Of a stretch of 5,720 nt of DNA, positions 1-5,720 are shown one piece after another (position 1 is the stretch's first letter; every line of letters begins with the position of its first letter). The DNA comes from Legionella sp. (lineage in GTDB: Bacteria > Pseudomonadota > Gammaproteobacteria > Legionellales > Legionellaceae). Under the pieces are notes generated by a model, which ran no database searches, was not told the origin of the DNA, and saw nothing but the letters and a program-made list of their open reading frames with translations. The stretch is from the NCBI GenBank assembly GCA_003507515.1, contig DNVL01000227.1, positions 1 through 5,720 on the forward strand. The letters run 5' to 3'. The position numbers and the translations under genes are program-made.

Positions 1-467
1 AAATGGACTGCAAGGGGCATCAAAAAGGCGCTTATGATGACGCTCATGGTGGCGCATATATTGAGTTTAAACGACTGTTTTTTGTACTCACGGATATCGA
101 ACGCAGACGAAATGGCGCTCCAAGCCATGATGTTGATTAACACAGAAAAAATCGTTAACAATAAACACAGTATAAAGGGCATGATATAGCTGTATGTGAA
201 CATCAATGCGTAACACGTTCCCAGTATCGCCATTAAAACCAACACTATACCGAACGATTGCCGTGGTGTTGCACGTGACAAAAACGGGTTTATGAAAAAA
301 AACAAGATGATCGTAACGACAGGGTTCGCAATAAAATAATACGTTAACCAGTTGCGGGGGTAAGTGGATAAAAACAGGCTATCCGCATAGGTGCTGCTCA
401 GTACAGCCAGACTGGTAACAAGAAAGGCCAATAGGAAGGGAAGGCGAGGCACCTCACTGTGATTCAT
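1..467 (-). CDS. Polytopic membrane transporter, Npt/TLC (ATP/ADP translocase-like) or related MFS family; C-terminus cut by window edge
   Basis: This reading frame starts at the ATG at 467 and stays open to the window edge, giving 155 codons with the rest of the protein outside. It is very hydrophobic. Likely membrane segments lie at about residues 9-28, 41-63, 72-90, 95-117 and 136-154. The pattern ADSLFLSTY near residue 28, followed by an aromatic-rich second helix, and later WSAISSAFDIREYKKQSF near residue 116, resemble the 'RDSLFLS...' and 'W...FDxRExKRLF' regions that I associate with nucleotide-transporter (Npt1/Npt2, TLC) proteins and their MFS-like bacterial relatives. That family match is from memory of the pattern, so the substrate is unknown. 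An AGGGA Shine-Dalgarno at 479-475 sits 7 bases before the ATG. The start is 22 bases after the korB stop, so the gene is probably co-transcribed with korAB. I am sure it is a membrane protein, moderately sure of the fold, and not sure that it carries nucleotides. Confidence 0.7.
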   Translation of the reverse strand, partial: MNHSEVPRLPFLLAFLVTSLAVLSSTYADSLFLSTYPRNWLTYYFIANPVVTIILFFFINPFLSRATPRQSFGIVLVLMAILGTCYALMFTYSYIMPFILCLLLTIFSVLINIMAWSAISSAFDIREYKKQSFKLNICATMSVIISAFLMPLAVH

Positions 468-489
468 CGCATGTTCCCTGAATCCATTA

Positions 490-1461
490 TCACCCCTGCT
501 GCCAGGTTGCTTTTGCGCGGTACAATAAAGGCAAATCTGCCACCGTTTTTTTAAACACATGTGGCAACGTGAACATTTCGCGAGCCTGCTGATAATAAAC
601 ACCCAGCGGCACGGGATGCTCGGGAAATGTCAGTTGTGCAAGACGCATTGCGGCTAAAAAATTAGACGTGTCATGGCAATATGTGGTTGCTTCTGGATGC
701 TCAACACGTTGCAAAACATCCCCTCTCAGCGCTAACCCCCACTCATTTTCCGCACCAAACAGCAACGGCAGCCCTTCCTGTAATAATACCGTGTGTTCAG
801 CACGATTTGATTTTACTGAAAACCCATCAAACGCACCGTGATTAAAAATGTTGCAATCTTGATAGATCTCAACAAACGAACACCCGGGGTGTTCATATGC
901 TTTTTTCAAAACTGCCGCCAACTGAGTGGGATCTTTATCCACAGCCCGTGCAACAAACCCAGCACCCGCAGCCAAGGCCAAAGCCAACGGGTTAATCGGC
1001 TGGTTGGTCACCCCTTGTGGCGATGTTTTGGTAACCTGCCCTTTTTGTGAAGTGGGTGAGAACTGGCCTTTGGTCAAGCCATACACTTGATTGTTCACCA
1101 GCAATACATTGACATTTACATTCCGTCGCAAGGAATGAATCAAATGATTTCCACCAATACTTAAGGCATCTCCATCGCCTGTAATGACCCATACACACAA
1201 TTCATCACGCATCGCCTTTAACCCCGTGGCAACCGCCAATGCGCGCCCATGAATGGTATGAAACCCATAGGTGTTCATGTAATAAGGAAGGCGTCCTGCA
1301 CAACCAATGCCAGACACAAACACATGTTGCTCCGGCGGGAGTCCTAACTCTGGCAGCAACCGCTGCAATGCCGCTAAAATCGCATAATCACCACATCCAG
1401 GACACCAGCGAACTTCATTGTCATTGGTAAAGTCTTCACGGGTGTACGTTGGCTTGCTCAT
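490..1461 (-). CDS. korB: 2-oxoacid:ferredoxin oxidoreductase, beta subunit (KorB type)
   Basis: This 323-residue protein is the thiamine-diphosphate and iron-sulfur subunit that works with the KorA product encoded just upstream. It decarboxylates a 2-oxoacid, probably 2-oxoglutarate, forms the acyl-CoA and passes electrons to ferredoxin in the cytoplasm. Four cysteines match the known ligands of the single [4Fe-4S] cluster: C20 and C23 in WCPGCGDY, C54 in GIGCAGR and C203 in YQDCNIFN. The thiamine-diphosphate/Mg motif is GDGDALSIGGNH (about 95-106) followed by LLVNNQVYGLTKGQFSPTS (about 120-138). There is no extra ferredoxin-like domain. The frame is open upstream to an ATG at 1542, but I chose the ATG at 1461. 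It has a GGAG Shine-Dalgarno 7 bases upstream, the [11 protein letters not shown] start suits the family, and the 27 extra residues would only repeat korA coding sequence in another frame. The start overlaps korA by 26 bases. The protein family is certain; the preference for 2-oxoglutarate over other 2-oxoacids is inferred. Confidence 0.93.
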   Translation of the reverse strand: MSKPTYTREDFTNDNEVRWCPGCGDYAILAALQRLLPELGLPPEQHVFVSGIGCAGRLPYYMNTYGFHTIHGRALAVATGLKAMRDELCVWVITGDGDALSIGGNHLIHSLRRNVNVNVLLVNNQVYGLTKGQFSPTSQKGQVTKTSPQGVTNQPINPLALALAAGAGFVARAVDKDPTQLAAVLKKAYEHPGCSFVEIYQDCNIFNHGAFDGFSVKSNRAEHTVLLQEGLPLLFGAENEWGLALRGDVLQRVEHPEATTYCHDTSNFLAAMRLAQLTFPEHPVPLGVYYQQAREMFTLPHVFKKTVADLPLLYRAKATWQQG

Positions 1462-3262
1462 GAGTGGACTCCATTTTAATGGCGTTAACAAGATGGCTGG
1501 TCGTGAACGGCAGGCCATTGCATTGACTGATGGATTGGGCATCGACTAAATACTCTGCACGCAACACCTGACACAAATGACCTGAGTTTAATTCAGCAAC
1601 GAGCACGCGTTTGAAGGAACGGAGTAAATTGCCTAAATCATCCGGTAATGGGTTTAAATGACGTAAATGCACCAATGCGACTCGTATCCCCTCAGTTTGA
1701 CACTGGGCGAGTGCTGCACGCAGGCTTCCATAGGTGCTACCCCACCCAACGAGCAAGAGCGGTGCTTTAGAATCGCCCTCCACAACCAATGTCGGAAAGT
1801 CACGAGAAATACCGGCTATTTTTTGCGCACGCAACATCACCATGTGCTGATGATTATCGGCATCATAGCTCACACGCCCATCCTCTCCCTGCTTTTCAAG
1901 ACCACCCAACTGATGAATAAATCCTGCACTTCCGGGTGTGTTCCAGCTCCGACTTAAATGCTCATCCCGTTGAAACGGCTTGGGGAATCGGTTGTGCTGT
2001 ATGTCAGGAAGGGTGAATGCATCTGGATTTGGAATTTTCCAAGGCTGTGCGGCATTGGCGAGGTATGCATCCATGAGTACAATCACAGGCGTCATGTATT
2101 TAATCGCTATGGTAAACGCTTCCATCATGATGTCAAAGCAATCCGCAGGTGTTGAAGGGGCTAAAACAGGTAGCGGTGCTTCACCATGTCGACCATAAAG
2201 CGCCTGACGCAGGTCACTTTGCCCGGTTTTCGTAGGCATACCGGTTGAGGCACCAGCACGCTGCACATCGATCAAAACCAATGGCAATTCACTGACCACA
2301 GCCAAGCCGAGGCTTTCACTTTTGAGATCCAATCCTGGTCCTGATGTGCAAGACAAAGCCAAGCAACCGCCAAAAGCGGCTCCAATGCAGGCGCAAAGCG
2401 CTGCAATTTCATCTTCTGCTTGCAAAAGCTGCACACCATAATCAGCAAGCCTTGCGCATTCTTGTAAAATGGCCGACGATGGCGTGATGGGATATCCCGC
2501 AACCAACATGGGCGTTTGGGTACTCACGGCAATGGTCGCGACCGCCAGTGCTACGGCTTCAACGCCCGTGATTTGCCGATAATCGCCTTCCGGTCGACTC
2601 ACCTGACCTAGCATGTAATGGCGACGGCTGAGCTCTAAGGTCATTGCATAATTATAACCCGCAAGCAATGCCAATTCATTCGCCTTCGCCATTAGAGGGT
2701 TGGCTTTAAATTTTTTCGAAATAAAGGCCAGCGAGCTATCCAAGCTTAAATCAAACAACCATAACACCAAACCCAGCACATAAAAGTTTTTTGATTTTTT
2801 AGCCGATGTTTGTTTCATATCCAACGCACTGAGAGCAGCCAATGTCTGCGTAATCAGCGGCAAAGACAACACGTGATAATGTTCAGCAGCGTCCGTCAAT
2901 AGGCTCGGCGAACAAGCTGCTTTTTCCCAGTCTCGGGCTTGCATGCTGTCTTCGTTAACGACGAGCAACCCGCCTTGCCGAAGATATTGCAACGCGTTTT
3001 TTAATGCCGCGGGGTTCAATGCGACCAGCACATCCAGTGTTTCACCGGCTGTAAAAATAGCCTCCTCGGCCATGGCCAACTGAAACCCGGATACACCACC
3101 CACCGTGCCGGCGGGTGCGCGAATTTCTGCGGGAAAGTCAGGCAGCGTTCGCACATCACGACCGGTTAATGCGGCCGTAATCGTTAATTGCTCCCCCACC
3201 AATTGAACCCCGTCACCGGAATCCCCTGTAATCCGAATCACAACCGCATCAGTTATTGACAT
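1436..3262 (-). CDS. korA: 2-oxoacid:ferredoxin oxidoreductase, fused gamma-alpha subunit (KorA type)
   Basis: This 608-residue protein is the large subunit of the KorAB enzyme. Residues 1 to about 190 form the gamma domain, with GDSGDGVQ at 13-20 and [10 protein letters not shown] at 44-53, both typical of KorA. From about 230 on comes the alpha (pyrimidine-binding) domain: GYPITPSS at 256-263, the substrate-contacting threonine motif; [10 protein letters not shown] at 304-313; [17 protein letters not shown] at 332-348; and YGRHGEAP at 356-363. Residues about 500-595 form the transketolase C-terminal-like domain, including [13 protein letters not shown] and HLRHLNPLP. Length and domain order match the two-subunit 2-oxoglutarate:ferredoxin oxidoreductases of aerobic bacteria, in which gamma and alpha are one chain and the ferredoxin-like delta subunit is absent. 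No frameshift or missing motif is visible. The ATG at 3262 has AGGAAG 9 bases upstream and overlaps the pdxJ end by 14 bases. The 2-oxoglutarate substrate is inferred from the architecture; pyruvate or branched 2-oxoacids cannot be excluded. Confidence 0.94.
   Translation of the reverse strand: MSITDAVVIRITGDSGDGVQLVGEQLTITAALTGRDVRTLPDFPAEIRAPAGTVGGVSGFQLAMAEEAIFTAGETLDVLVALNPAALKNALQYLRQGGLLVVNEDSMQARDWEKAACSPSLLTDAAEHYHVLSLPLITQTLAALSALDMKQTSAKKSKNFYVLGLVLWLFDLSLDSSLAFISKKFKANPLMAKANELALLAGYNYAMTLELSRRHYMLGQVSRPEGDYRQITGVEAVALAVATIAVSTQTPMLVAGYPITPSSAILQECARLADYGVQLLQAEDEIAALCACIGAAFGGCLALSCTSGPGLDLKSESLGLAVVSELPLVLIDVQRAGASTGMPTKTGQSDLRQALYGRHGEAPLPVLAPSTPADCFDIMMEAFTIAIKYMTPVIVLMDAYLANAAQPWKIPNPDAFTLPDIQHNRFPKPFQRDEHLSRSWNTPGSAGFIHQLGGLEKQGEDGRVSYDADNHQHMVMLRAQKIAGISRDFPTLVVEGDSKAPLLLVGWGSTYGSLRAALAQCQTEGIRVALVHLRHLNPLPDDLGNLLRSFKRVLVAELNSGHLCQVLRAEYLVDAQSISQCNGLPFTTSHLVNAIKMESTHEQANVHP
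1469..1472 (-). promoter_or_regulatory. Shine-Dalgarno deciding the korB start
   Basis: GGAG lies inside the last codons of korA, with a 7-base spacer to the ATG at 1461-1459. The longer start candidates at 1542 and 1518 would add a tail unlike the family. Because the site is within translated korA sequence, korB translation is probably coupled to korA, which would help keep the two subunits in balance. Confidence 0.7.
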
Positions 3263-3995
3263 GATTTCTTGCTTCCTGCATGAGGAGACGCATGTGTTTT
3301 ACTGCGTCTTTGAATCCACAAAACAATGCGCGTGCAACAATGGCATGGCCGATATTTAATTCATGCAATTGCGCAATGCGTGCAATGGGGCCGACATTAT
3401 GATAATGCAAACCATGGCCTGCATTCACGACTAACCCTAGATTAGCAGCATATTCAGCCGCCTGTCTAATCCGTTGCAGTTCAAATGCCACGGTTTGAAC
3501 GCTGCTTGCATCCGCATAGCAGCCCGTGTGCAATTCGATAGCCTGTGCACCGGTCGCTACCGCTGCATCTATTTGACCGACATCAGGATCAATAAACAAA
3601 GACACTTGACTGCCAATGCCGTGCAATCGTTTCACGGCCTGGTCTACTATTTTATAATGGCCCAGCACATCCAAGCCGCCTTCTGTCGTTAGCTCTTCAC
3701 GTTTTTCTGGCACAAGACAGGCCCACTCAGGACCAATTTCTTCTGCAAAATCAAGCATGGCATGGGTCACAGCCAACTCCAGATTCATCCGGGTTTGCAA
3801 CACGGCTTTGATCAGGCGAACATCTCGCGCCTGGATATGGCGTAAATCTTCGCGCATGTGCAAGGTAATACCGTCAGCCCCTGCTTCTTCAGCATCCATA
3901 GCGGCTTGAACAGGATCAGGATAACGGGTTCCACGCGCTTGGCGTAATGTGGCCACATGATCAATGTTGACCCCGAGAAAGATAGGTTTATGCAT
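3249..3995 (-). CDS. pdxJ: Pyridoxine 5'-phosphate synthase PdxJ
   Basis: PdxJ catalyses the last ring-closing step of the DXP-dependent vitamin B6 pathway. It condenses 1-deoxy-D-xylulose 5-phosphate with 3-amino-2-oxopropyl phosphate (the PdxA product) to give pyridoxine 5'-phosphate in the cytoplasm. The 248-residue length is usual for the family. The N-terminus [16 protein letters not shown] (8-23) carries the conserved Asn, Asp and His. HMREDLRH (46-53) supplies the catalytic His46 and Arg48, NLELAV places the catalytic Glu at 73, [17 protein letters not shown] (94-110) is the conserved phosphate/substrate loop, and NAGHGL places His194, equivalent to E. coli His193. All key residues are present, so the enzyme should be active. 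The start overlaps the cytochrome stop by 8 bases, and only a weak GAG precedes it, so translation probably depends on coupling. The usual gammaproteobacterial neighbours (recO, acpS, era, rnc) are absent; here the gene lies between a cytochrome and korA. Confidence 0.97.
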   Translation of the reverse strand: MHKPIFLGVNIDHVATLRQARGTRYPDPVQAAMDAEEAGADGITLHMREDLRHIQARDVRLIKAVLQTRMNLELAVTHAMLDFAEEIGPEWACLVPEKREELTTEGGLDVLGHYKIVDQAVKRLHGIGSQVSLFIDPDVGQIDAAVATGAQAIELHTGCYADASSVQTVAFELQRIRQAAEYAANLGLVVNAGHGLHYHNVGPIARIAQLHELNIGHAIVARALFCGFKDAVKHMRLLMQEARNHVNN

Positions 3996-4359
3996 CGCGT
4001 TGACTCATATAGGAGATGGCGGCCATGAGGGCCTCATCAGAACAGTTCTTATCAGGCGCATCTGACTCATGGCACAAGCCACCATGATACATCAGCCCCT
4101 TGCCCATTTTCACGTGAGACAACAAATAATCCATGGGCGATTTAAAACGACCTGGATTTTTTGTGGCCTCAAGCTCCGCTTGTTTAAATCGCATATTCCA
4201 TGCTGCTTTATTAAATGCTGCCGGCGCATGGATGGCTTTTGCCAATGAGGGGGCGTGGCAATTCTGGCACGCAATTTGATACGTGGTTTTCCCTAGTGCA
4301 TTGGCAAACACCCCCGTGCTGACCATACACAACAATCCTACCACCGGTACAATTCTCAT
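3988..4359 (-). CDS. Periplasmic monohaem cytochrome c, c5-like
   Basis: This is a 123-residue exported electron carrier. Residues 1-19 look like a Sec signal peptide, with hydrophobic [15 protein letters not shown] and probable cleavage after Ala19. The single haem-binding motif is CQNCH at 31-35, with His35 as the proximal ligand. Met90 in GKGLMYHGG is the best candidate for the sixth ligand; it lies 6 residues before Cys96, as in c5 proteins. Cys96 and Cys106 likely form the c5-type disulfide, and [13 protein letters not shown] (106-118) matches the c5 C-terminal helix. Two things are odd: the cysteine pair is spaced CX9C rather than the short spacing usual in c5, and the MPPKGG-like loop is altered. 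Cys11 is not in a convincing lipobox. An AAGGAG Shine-Dalgarno is 4 bases before the ATG, and the start overlaps the hflX stop as ATGA. The electron donor and acceptor are unknown, since no oxidase or bc1 gene is nearby. A c-type cytochrome is near certain; the c5 subclass is likely. Confidence 0.9.
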   Translation of the reverse strand: MRIVPVVGLLCMVSTGVFANALGKTTYQIACQNCHAPSLAKAIHAPAAFNKAAWNMRFKQAELEATKNPGRFKSPMDYLLSHVKMGKGLMYHGGLCHESDAPDKNCSDEALMAAISYMSQRDA

Positions 4360-5618
4360 AACGCTCCTTTTACAGTTGGGAACAACCGCTGCTTCTCATC
4401 AGCATTCAATCGAATGGTTAACCGCCATCCCCCTTCATCCATTAGCACCTCATCCAGCACCGCGCCGAGCGCATATAATTGCGCGCGCAATTTGGCTTCA
4501 TGCGGTTGAAGAACAATCAACTCATCAACGGCCTCGCCGAACACTTGGGACACGATGGCGTCACGCAGTAAATCAAGGCCAGCTCCTGTCACAGAAGACA
4601 CCCACACCGTGCACCGCTCATCCTCGTAATCTATCTTGGCAGGCCATCCATCCTGCAAATCAATTTTATTAAACACCTGAATGATTTTATGGGTGTCGAT
4701 CCCCATTTTTTTCAAAACACGCATGACAATCGAAACCCTATCAGGCCAATGGGGATCAGATGAATCAACCACATGCAAAAGTAAATCGGCTTCTTTGGTT
4801 TCTTCTAAGGTGGCCTTGAAGGCTTCAATTAAATGATGGGGCAAGTCGCGAATAAAACCCACCGTATCGGCCAAAATCACAGAAGCCGATCCGGGTAACG
4901 TGAGTTTTCGCATGGTCGGATCAAGTGTCGCAAACAGTTGATCTGCCGCATAAACGCCCGAGCCCGTGAGCGCATTGAATAACGACGACTTGCCTGCATT
5001 GGTGTAACCTACCAAGGAAACACTCGGCATGGCCGCTTTTGCGCGTGCACGCCGATTTTGATCACGACTTTGCCTTACTTTTTCAAGCCGTGCATTGATG
5101 ATTTTGATGCGATTGCGCAATAAGCGCCGATCGGTTTCCAATTGCGTTTCACCCGGACCGCGAAGGCCAATGCCGCCTTTTTGGCGTTCAAGATGCGTCC
5201 ACCCTCGGATCAAGCGCGTGGATAAATGTTGCAATTGCGCCAATTCAACCTGCAATTTCCCCTCAAACGTGCAGGCGCGTTTGGCAAAAATATCAAGAAT
5301 AAGCCCACTTCGACCCACCACTCGGCATTCCAACAAGCGTTCTAAATTTCGCTCTTGCGAAGGCGACAGCTCGTGGTTGACCAACACCAACTCGGCATCA
5401 AACGCAAGCACCTGCTCACGGATCTCCGAAGCTTTACCTAAGCCCACATAATATTTTGCATCAGGCGATGCGCGCGTGCCAACGACACATCCGCAAACCT
5501 CAGCGCCTGCTGACCGCGCTAAATCACTAAATTCTGCTAATGCCTCTTCAGCCCCAACACCCTGCAATGCCAACTGCACTAAAATGGCGCGCTCACCACC
5601 TTCCGGACGATCAATCAC
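4356..5618 (-). CDS. hflX: Ribosome-associated GTPase HflX
   Basis: HflX is a cytoplasmic GTPase that binds the 50S subunit and splits or rescues stalled ribosomes under stress such as heat shock. With the GTG start at 5618 the protein has 420 residues, close to the 426 of E. coli. The order is: N-terminal HflX domain (about 1-145); the family signature GGIGLRGPGETQLETDRR (148-165) leading into a coiled-coil; then the G domain with G1 GYTNAGKSS (204-212), G2 in ATLDPT (230-235), G3 DTVGF (251-255), G4 NKID (317-320) and G5-like SSVTGAG (341-347); and a C-terminal domain. All GTP-binding motifs are intact. No ATG fits the N-terminus. GTG aligns VIDRPEGGERA with MFDR... of E. coli and has GGAA 9 bases upstream. 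A TTG at 5633 would add five residues but has no Shine-Dalgarno. A TAG two codons before that TTG closes the frame. hflK-hflC do not follow as in E. coli; a cytochrome gene does. Confidence 0.96.
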   Translation of the reverse strand: MIDRPEGGERAILVQLALQGVGAEEALAEFSDLARSAGAEVCGCVVGTRASPDAKYYVGLGKASEIREQVLAFDAELVLVNHELSPSQERNLERLLECRVVGRSGLILDIFAKRACTFEGKLQVELAQLQHLSTRLIRGWTHLERQKGGIGLRGPGETQLETDRRLLRNRIKIINARLEKVRQSRDQNRRARAKAAMPSVSLVGYTNAGKSSLFNALTGSGVYAADQLFATLDPTMRKLTLPGSASVILADTVGFIRDLPHHLIEAFKATLEETKEADLLLHVVDSSDPHWPDRVSIVMRVLKKMGIDTHKIIQVFNKIDLQDGWPAKIDYEDERCTVWVSSVTGAGLDLLRDAIVSQVFGEAVDELIVLQPHEAKLRAQLYALGAVLDEVLMDEGGWRLTIRLNADEKQRLFPTVKGAL

Positions 5619-5627
5619 AAGAACCCG

Positions 5628-5631
5628 TTCC
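5628..5631 (-). promoter_or_regulatory. Weak Shine-Dalgarno supporting the GTG start of hflX
   Basis: GGAA lies 9 bases before the GTG at 5618-5616. It would be inside the coding region if the TTG at 5633 were used. Nothing like a Shine-Dalgarno precedes the TTG, whose upstream bases are AT-rich. Together with the alignment of the N-terminus to E. coli HflX, this favours GTG. Confidence 0.45.
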
Positions 5632-5638
5632 AATATCT

Positions 5639-5667
5639 ATAATGATGTAATGGATAGTCTGCCACAA
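5639..5667 (-). promoter_or_regulatory. Possible sigma70-type promoter before hflX
   Basis: On the minus strand, TTGTGG (5667-5662) is followed after 17 bases by CATTAT (5644-5639). The first keeps the TTG of the -35 consensus and the second matches 4 of 6 of the -10 consensus. Transcription would begin near 5632, leaving a very short leader before the GTG. TATAGA at 5641-5636 is an alternative -10. This is the only non-coding stretch in the window that could drive the operon, but the match is weak and a promoter further upstream is equally possible. Confidence 0.25.
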
Positions 5668-5696
5668 ATTCAATAGCGGCTCTAGTCCTCGAATTT

Positions 5697-5720
5697 TTAG
5701 GCCTCAGTCATCGTTTCGCC
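5697..5720 (-). other. Possible last codons of an upstream gene (identity unknown)
   Basis: All three minus-strand frames entering from the right edge reach a stop within 24 bases: TGA at 5710-5708, TGA at 5706-5704 and TAA at 5699-5697. Any upstream co-directional gene must therefore end here. The frame ending at TAA would read GETMTEA. In many gammaproteobacteria hfq lies directly upstream of hflX, and a short, partly acidic tail would be compatible with Hfq, but seven residues cannot identify it. The bases from about 5696 to 5619 are then a non-coding gap in which I see no clear hairpin terminator. Confidence 0.25.

Noticed and set aside
464..492. Rho-independent terminator between korB and the transporter
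   Set aside because: The 22-base gap has no GC-rich hairpin followed by a T run. It carries a Shine-Dalgarno, so read-through is more likely.
992..1198. Minus-strand 68-codon frame within korB
   Set aside because: It is in a different frame from korB over its thiamine-diphosphate region, with no ribosome binding site noted and no motif.
1462..1542. 27-residue N-terminal extension of KorB
   Set aside because: It is only korA coding sequence read in another frame. The ATG at 1461 has a good Shine-Dalgarno and fits the family start.
1667..2198. Several plus-strand open frames antisense to korA
   Set aside because: They are opposite the intact, conserved alpha-subunit sequence, overlap one another and show no family features.
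4283..4672. 129-codon plus-strand open frame antisense to the cytochrome and hflX
   Set aside because: It lies opposite two well-supported genes, and its product is low-complexity, rich in Pro, His, Thr and Arg, with no recognisable motif. It is a shadow of the coding strand.
5095..5451. 118-codon plus-strand open frame inside hflX
   Set aside because: It is antisense to the conserved HflX N-terminal domain and signature, and the product is rich in Arg and Ser with no domain. It is a frame shadow.

Overview
The window looks like a piece of a gammaproteobacterial chromosome, possibly from an intracellular or host-associated lineage such as the Legionellales. This placement is an inference. 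It rests on an E. coli-like HflX, a c5-type cytochrome with the C-terminal CSDEAL motif, a gammaproteobacterial-type PdxJ and a partial membrane protein resembling nucleotide (Npt/TLC-type) transporters. Base composition looks moderate and even throughout. I see no mobile element, RNA gene, CRISPR array or obvious foreign block.

Every gene lies on the minus strand, so reading order runs from high to low coordinates. From 5720 to about 5697 there may be the last codons of an upstream gene; hfq would be the usual one, but this cannot be shown. A gap of about 80 bases follows, with a weak promoter candidate. Then come hflX (ribosome-associated GTPase), a small periplasmic monohaem cytochrome c, pdxJ (pyridoxine 5'-phosphate synthase), korA (fused gamma-alpha subunit of a 2-oxoacid:ferredoxin oxidoreductase), korB (its thiamine-diphosphate and [4Fe-4S] beta subunit) and the N-terminal part of a polytopic membrane transporter that runs off the left edge.

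The first five genes overlap end to start by 4, 8, 14 and 26 bases. The transporter starts 22 bases after korB. This is strong evidence for one polycistronic unit with translational coupling. KorA and KorB form one enzyme that oxidatively decarboxylates a 2-oxoacid (most likely 2-oxoglutarate) to the acyl-CoA and passes electrons to ferredoxin. PdxJ makes vitamin B6, HflX rescues or splits ribosomes under stress, and the cytochrome carries electrons in the periplasm. No shared pathway for all six genes is evident. Apart from korA-korB, the grouping may reflect compact packing rather than a single function.

I did not find a clearly novel system. The points worth a second look are the unusual operon composition (pdxJ, KorAB, cytochrome and transporter behind hflX), KorAB without a ferredoxin gene nearby, the transporter fragment, the divergent cytochrome C-terminus and the choice of hflX start codon.
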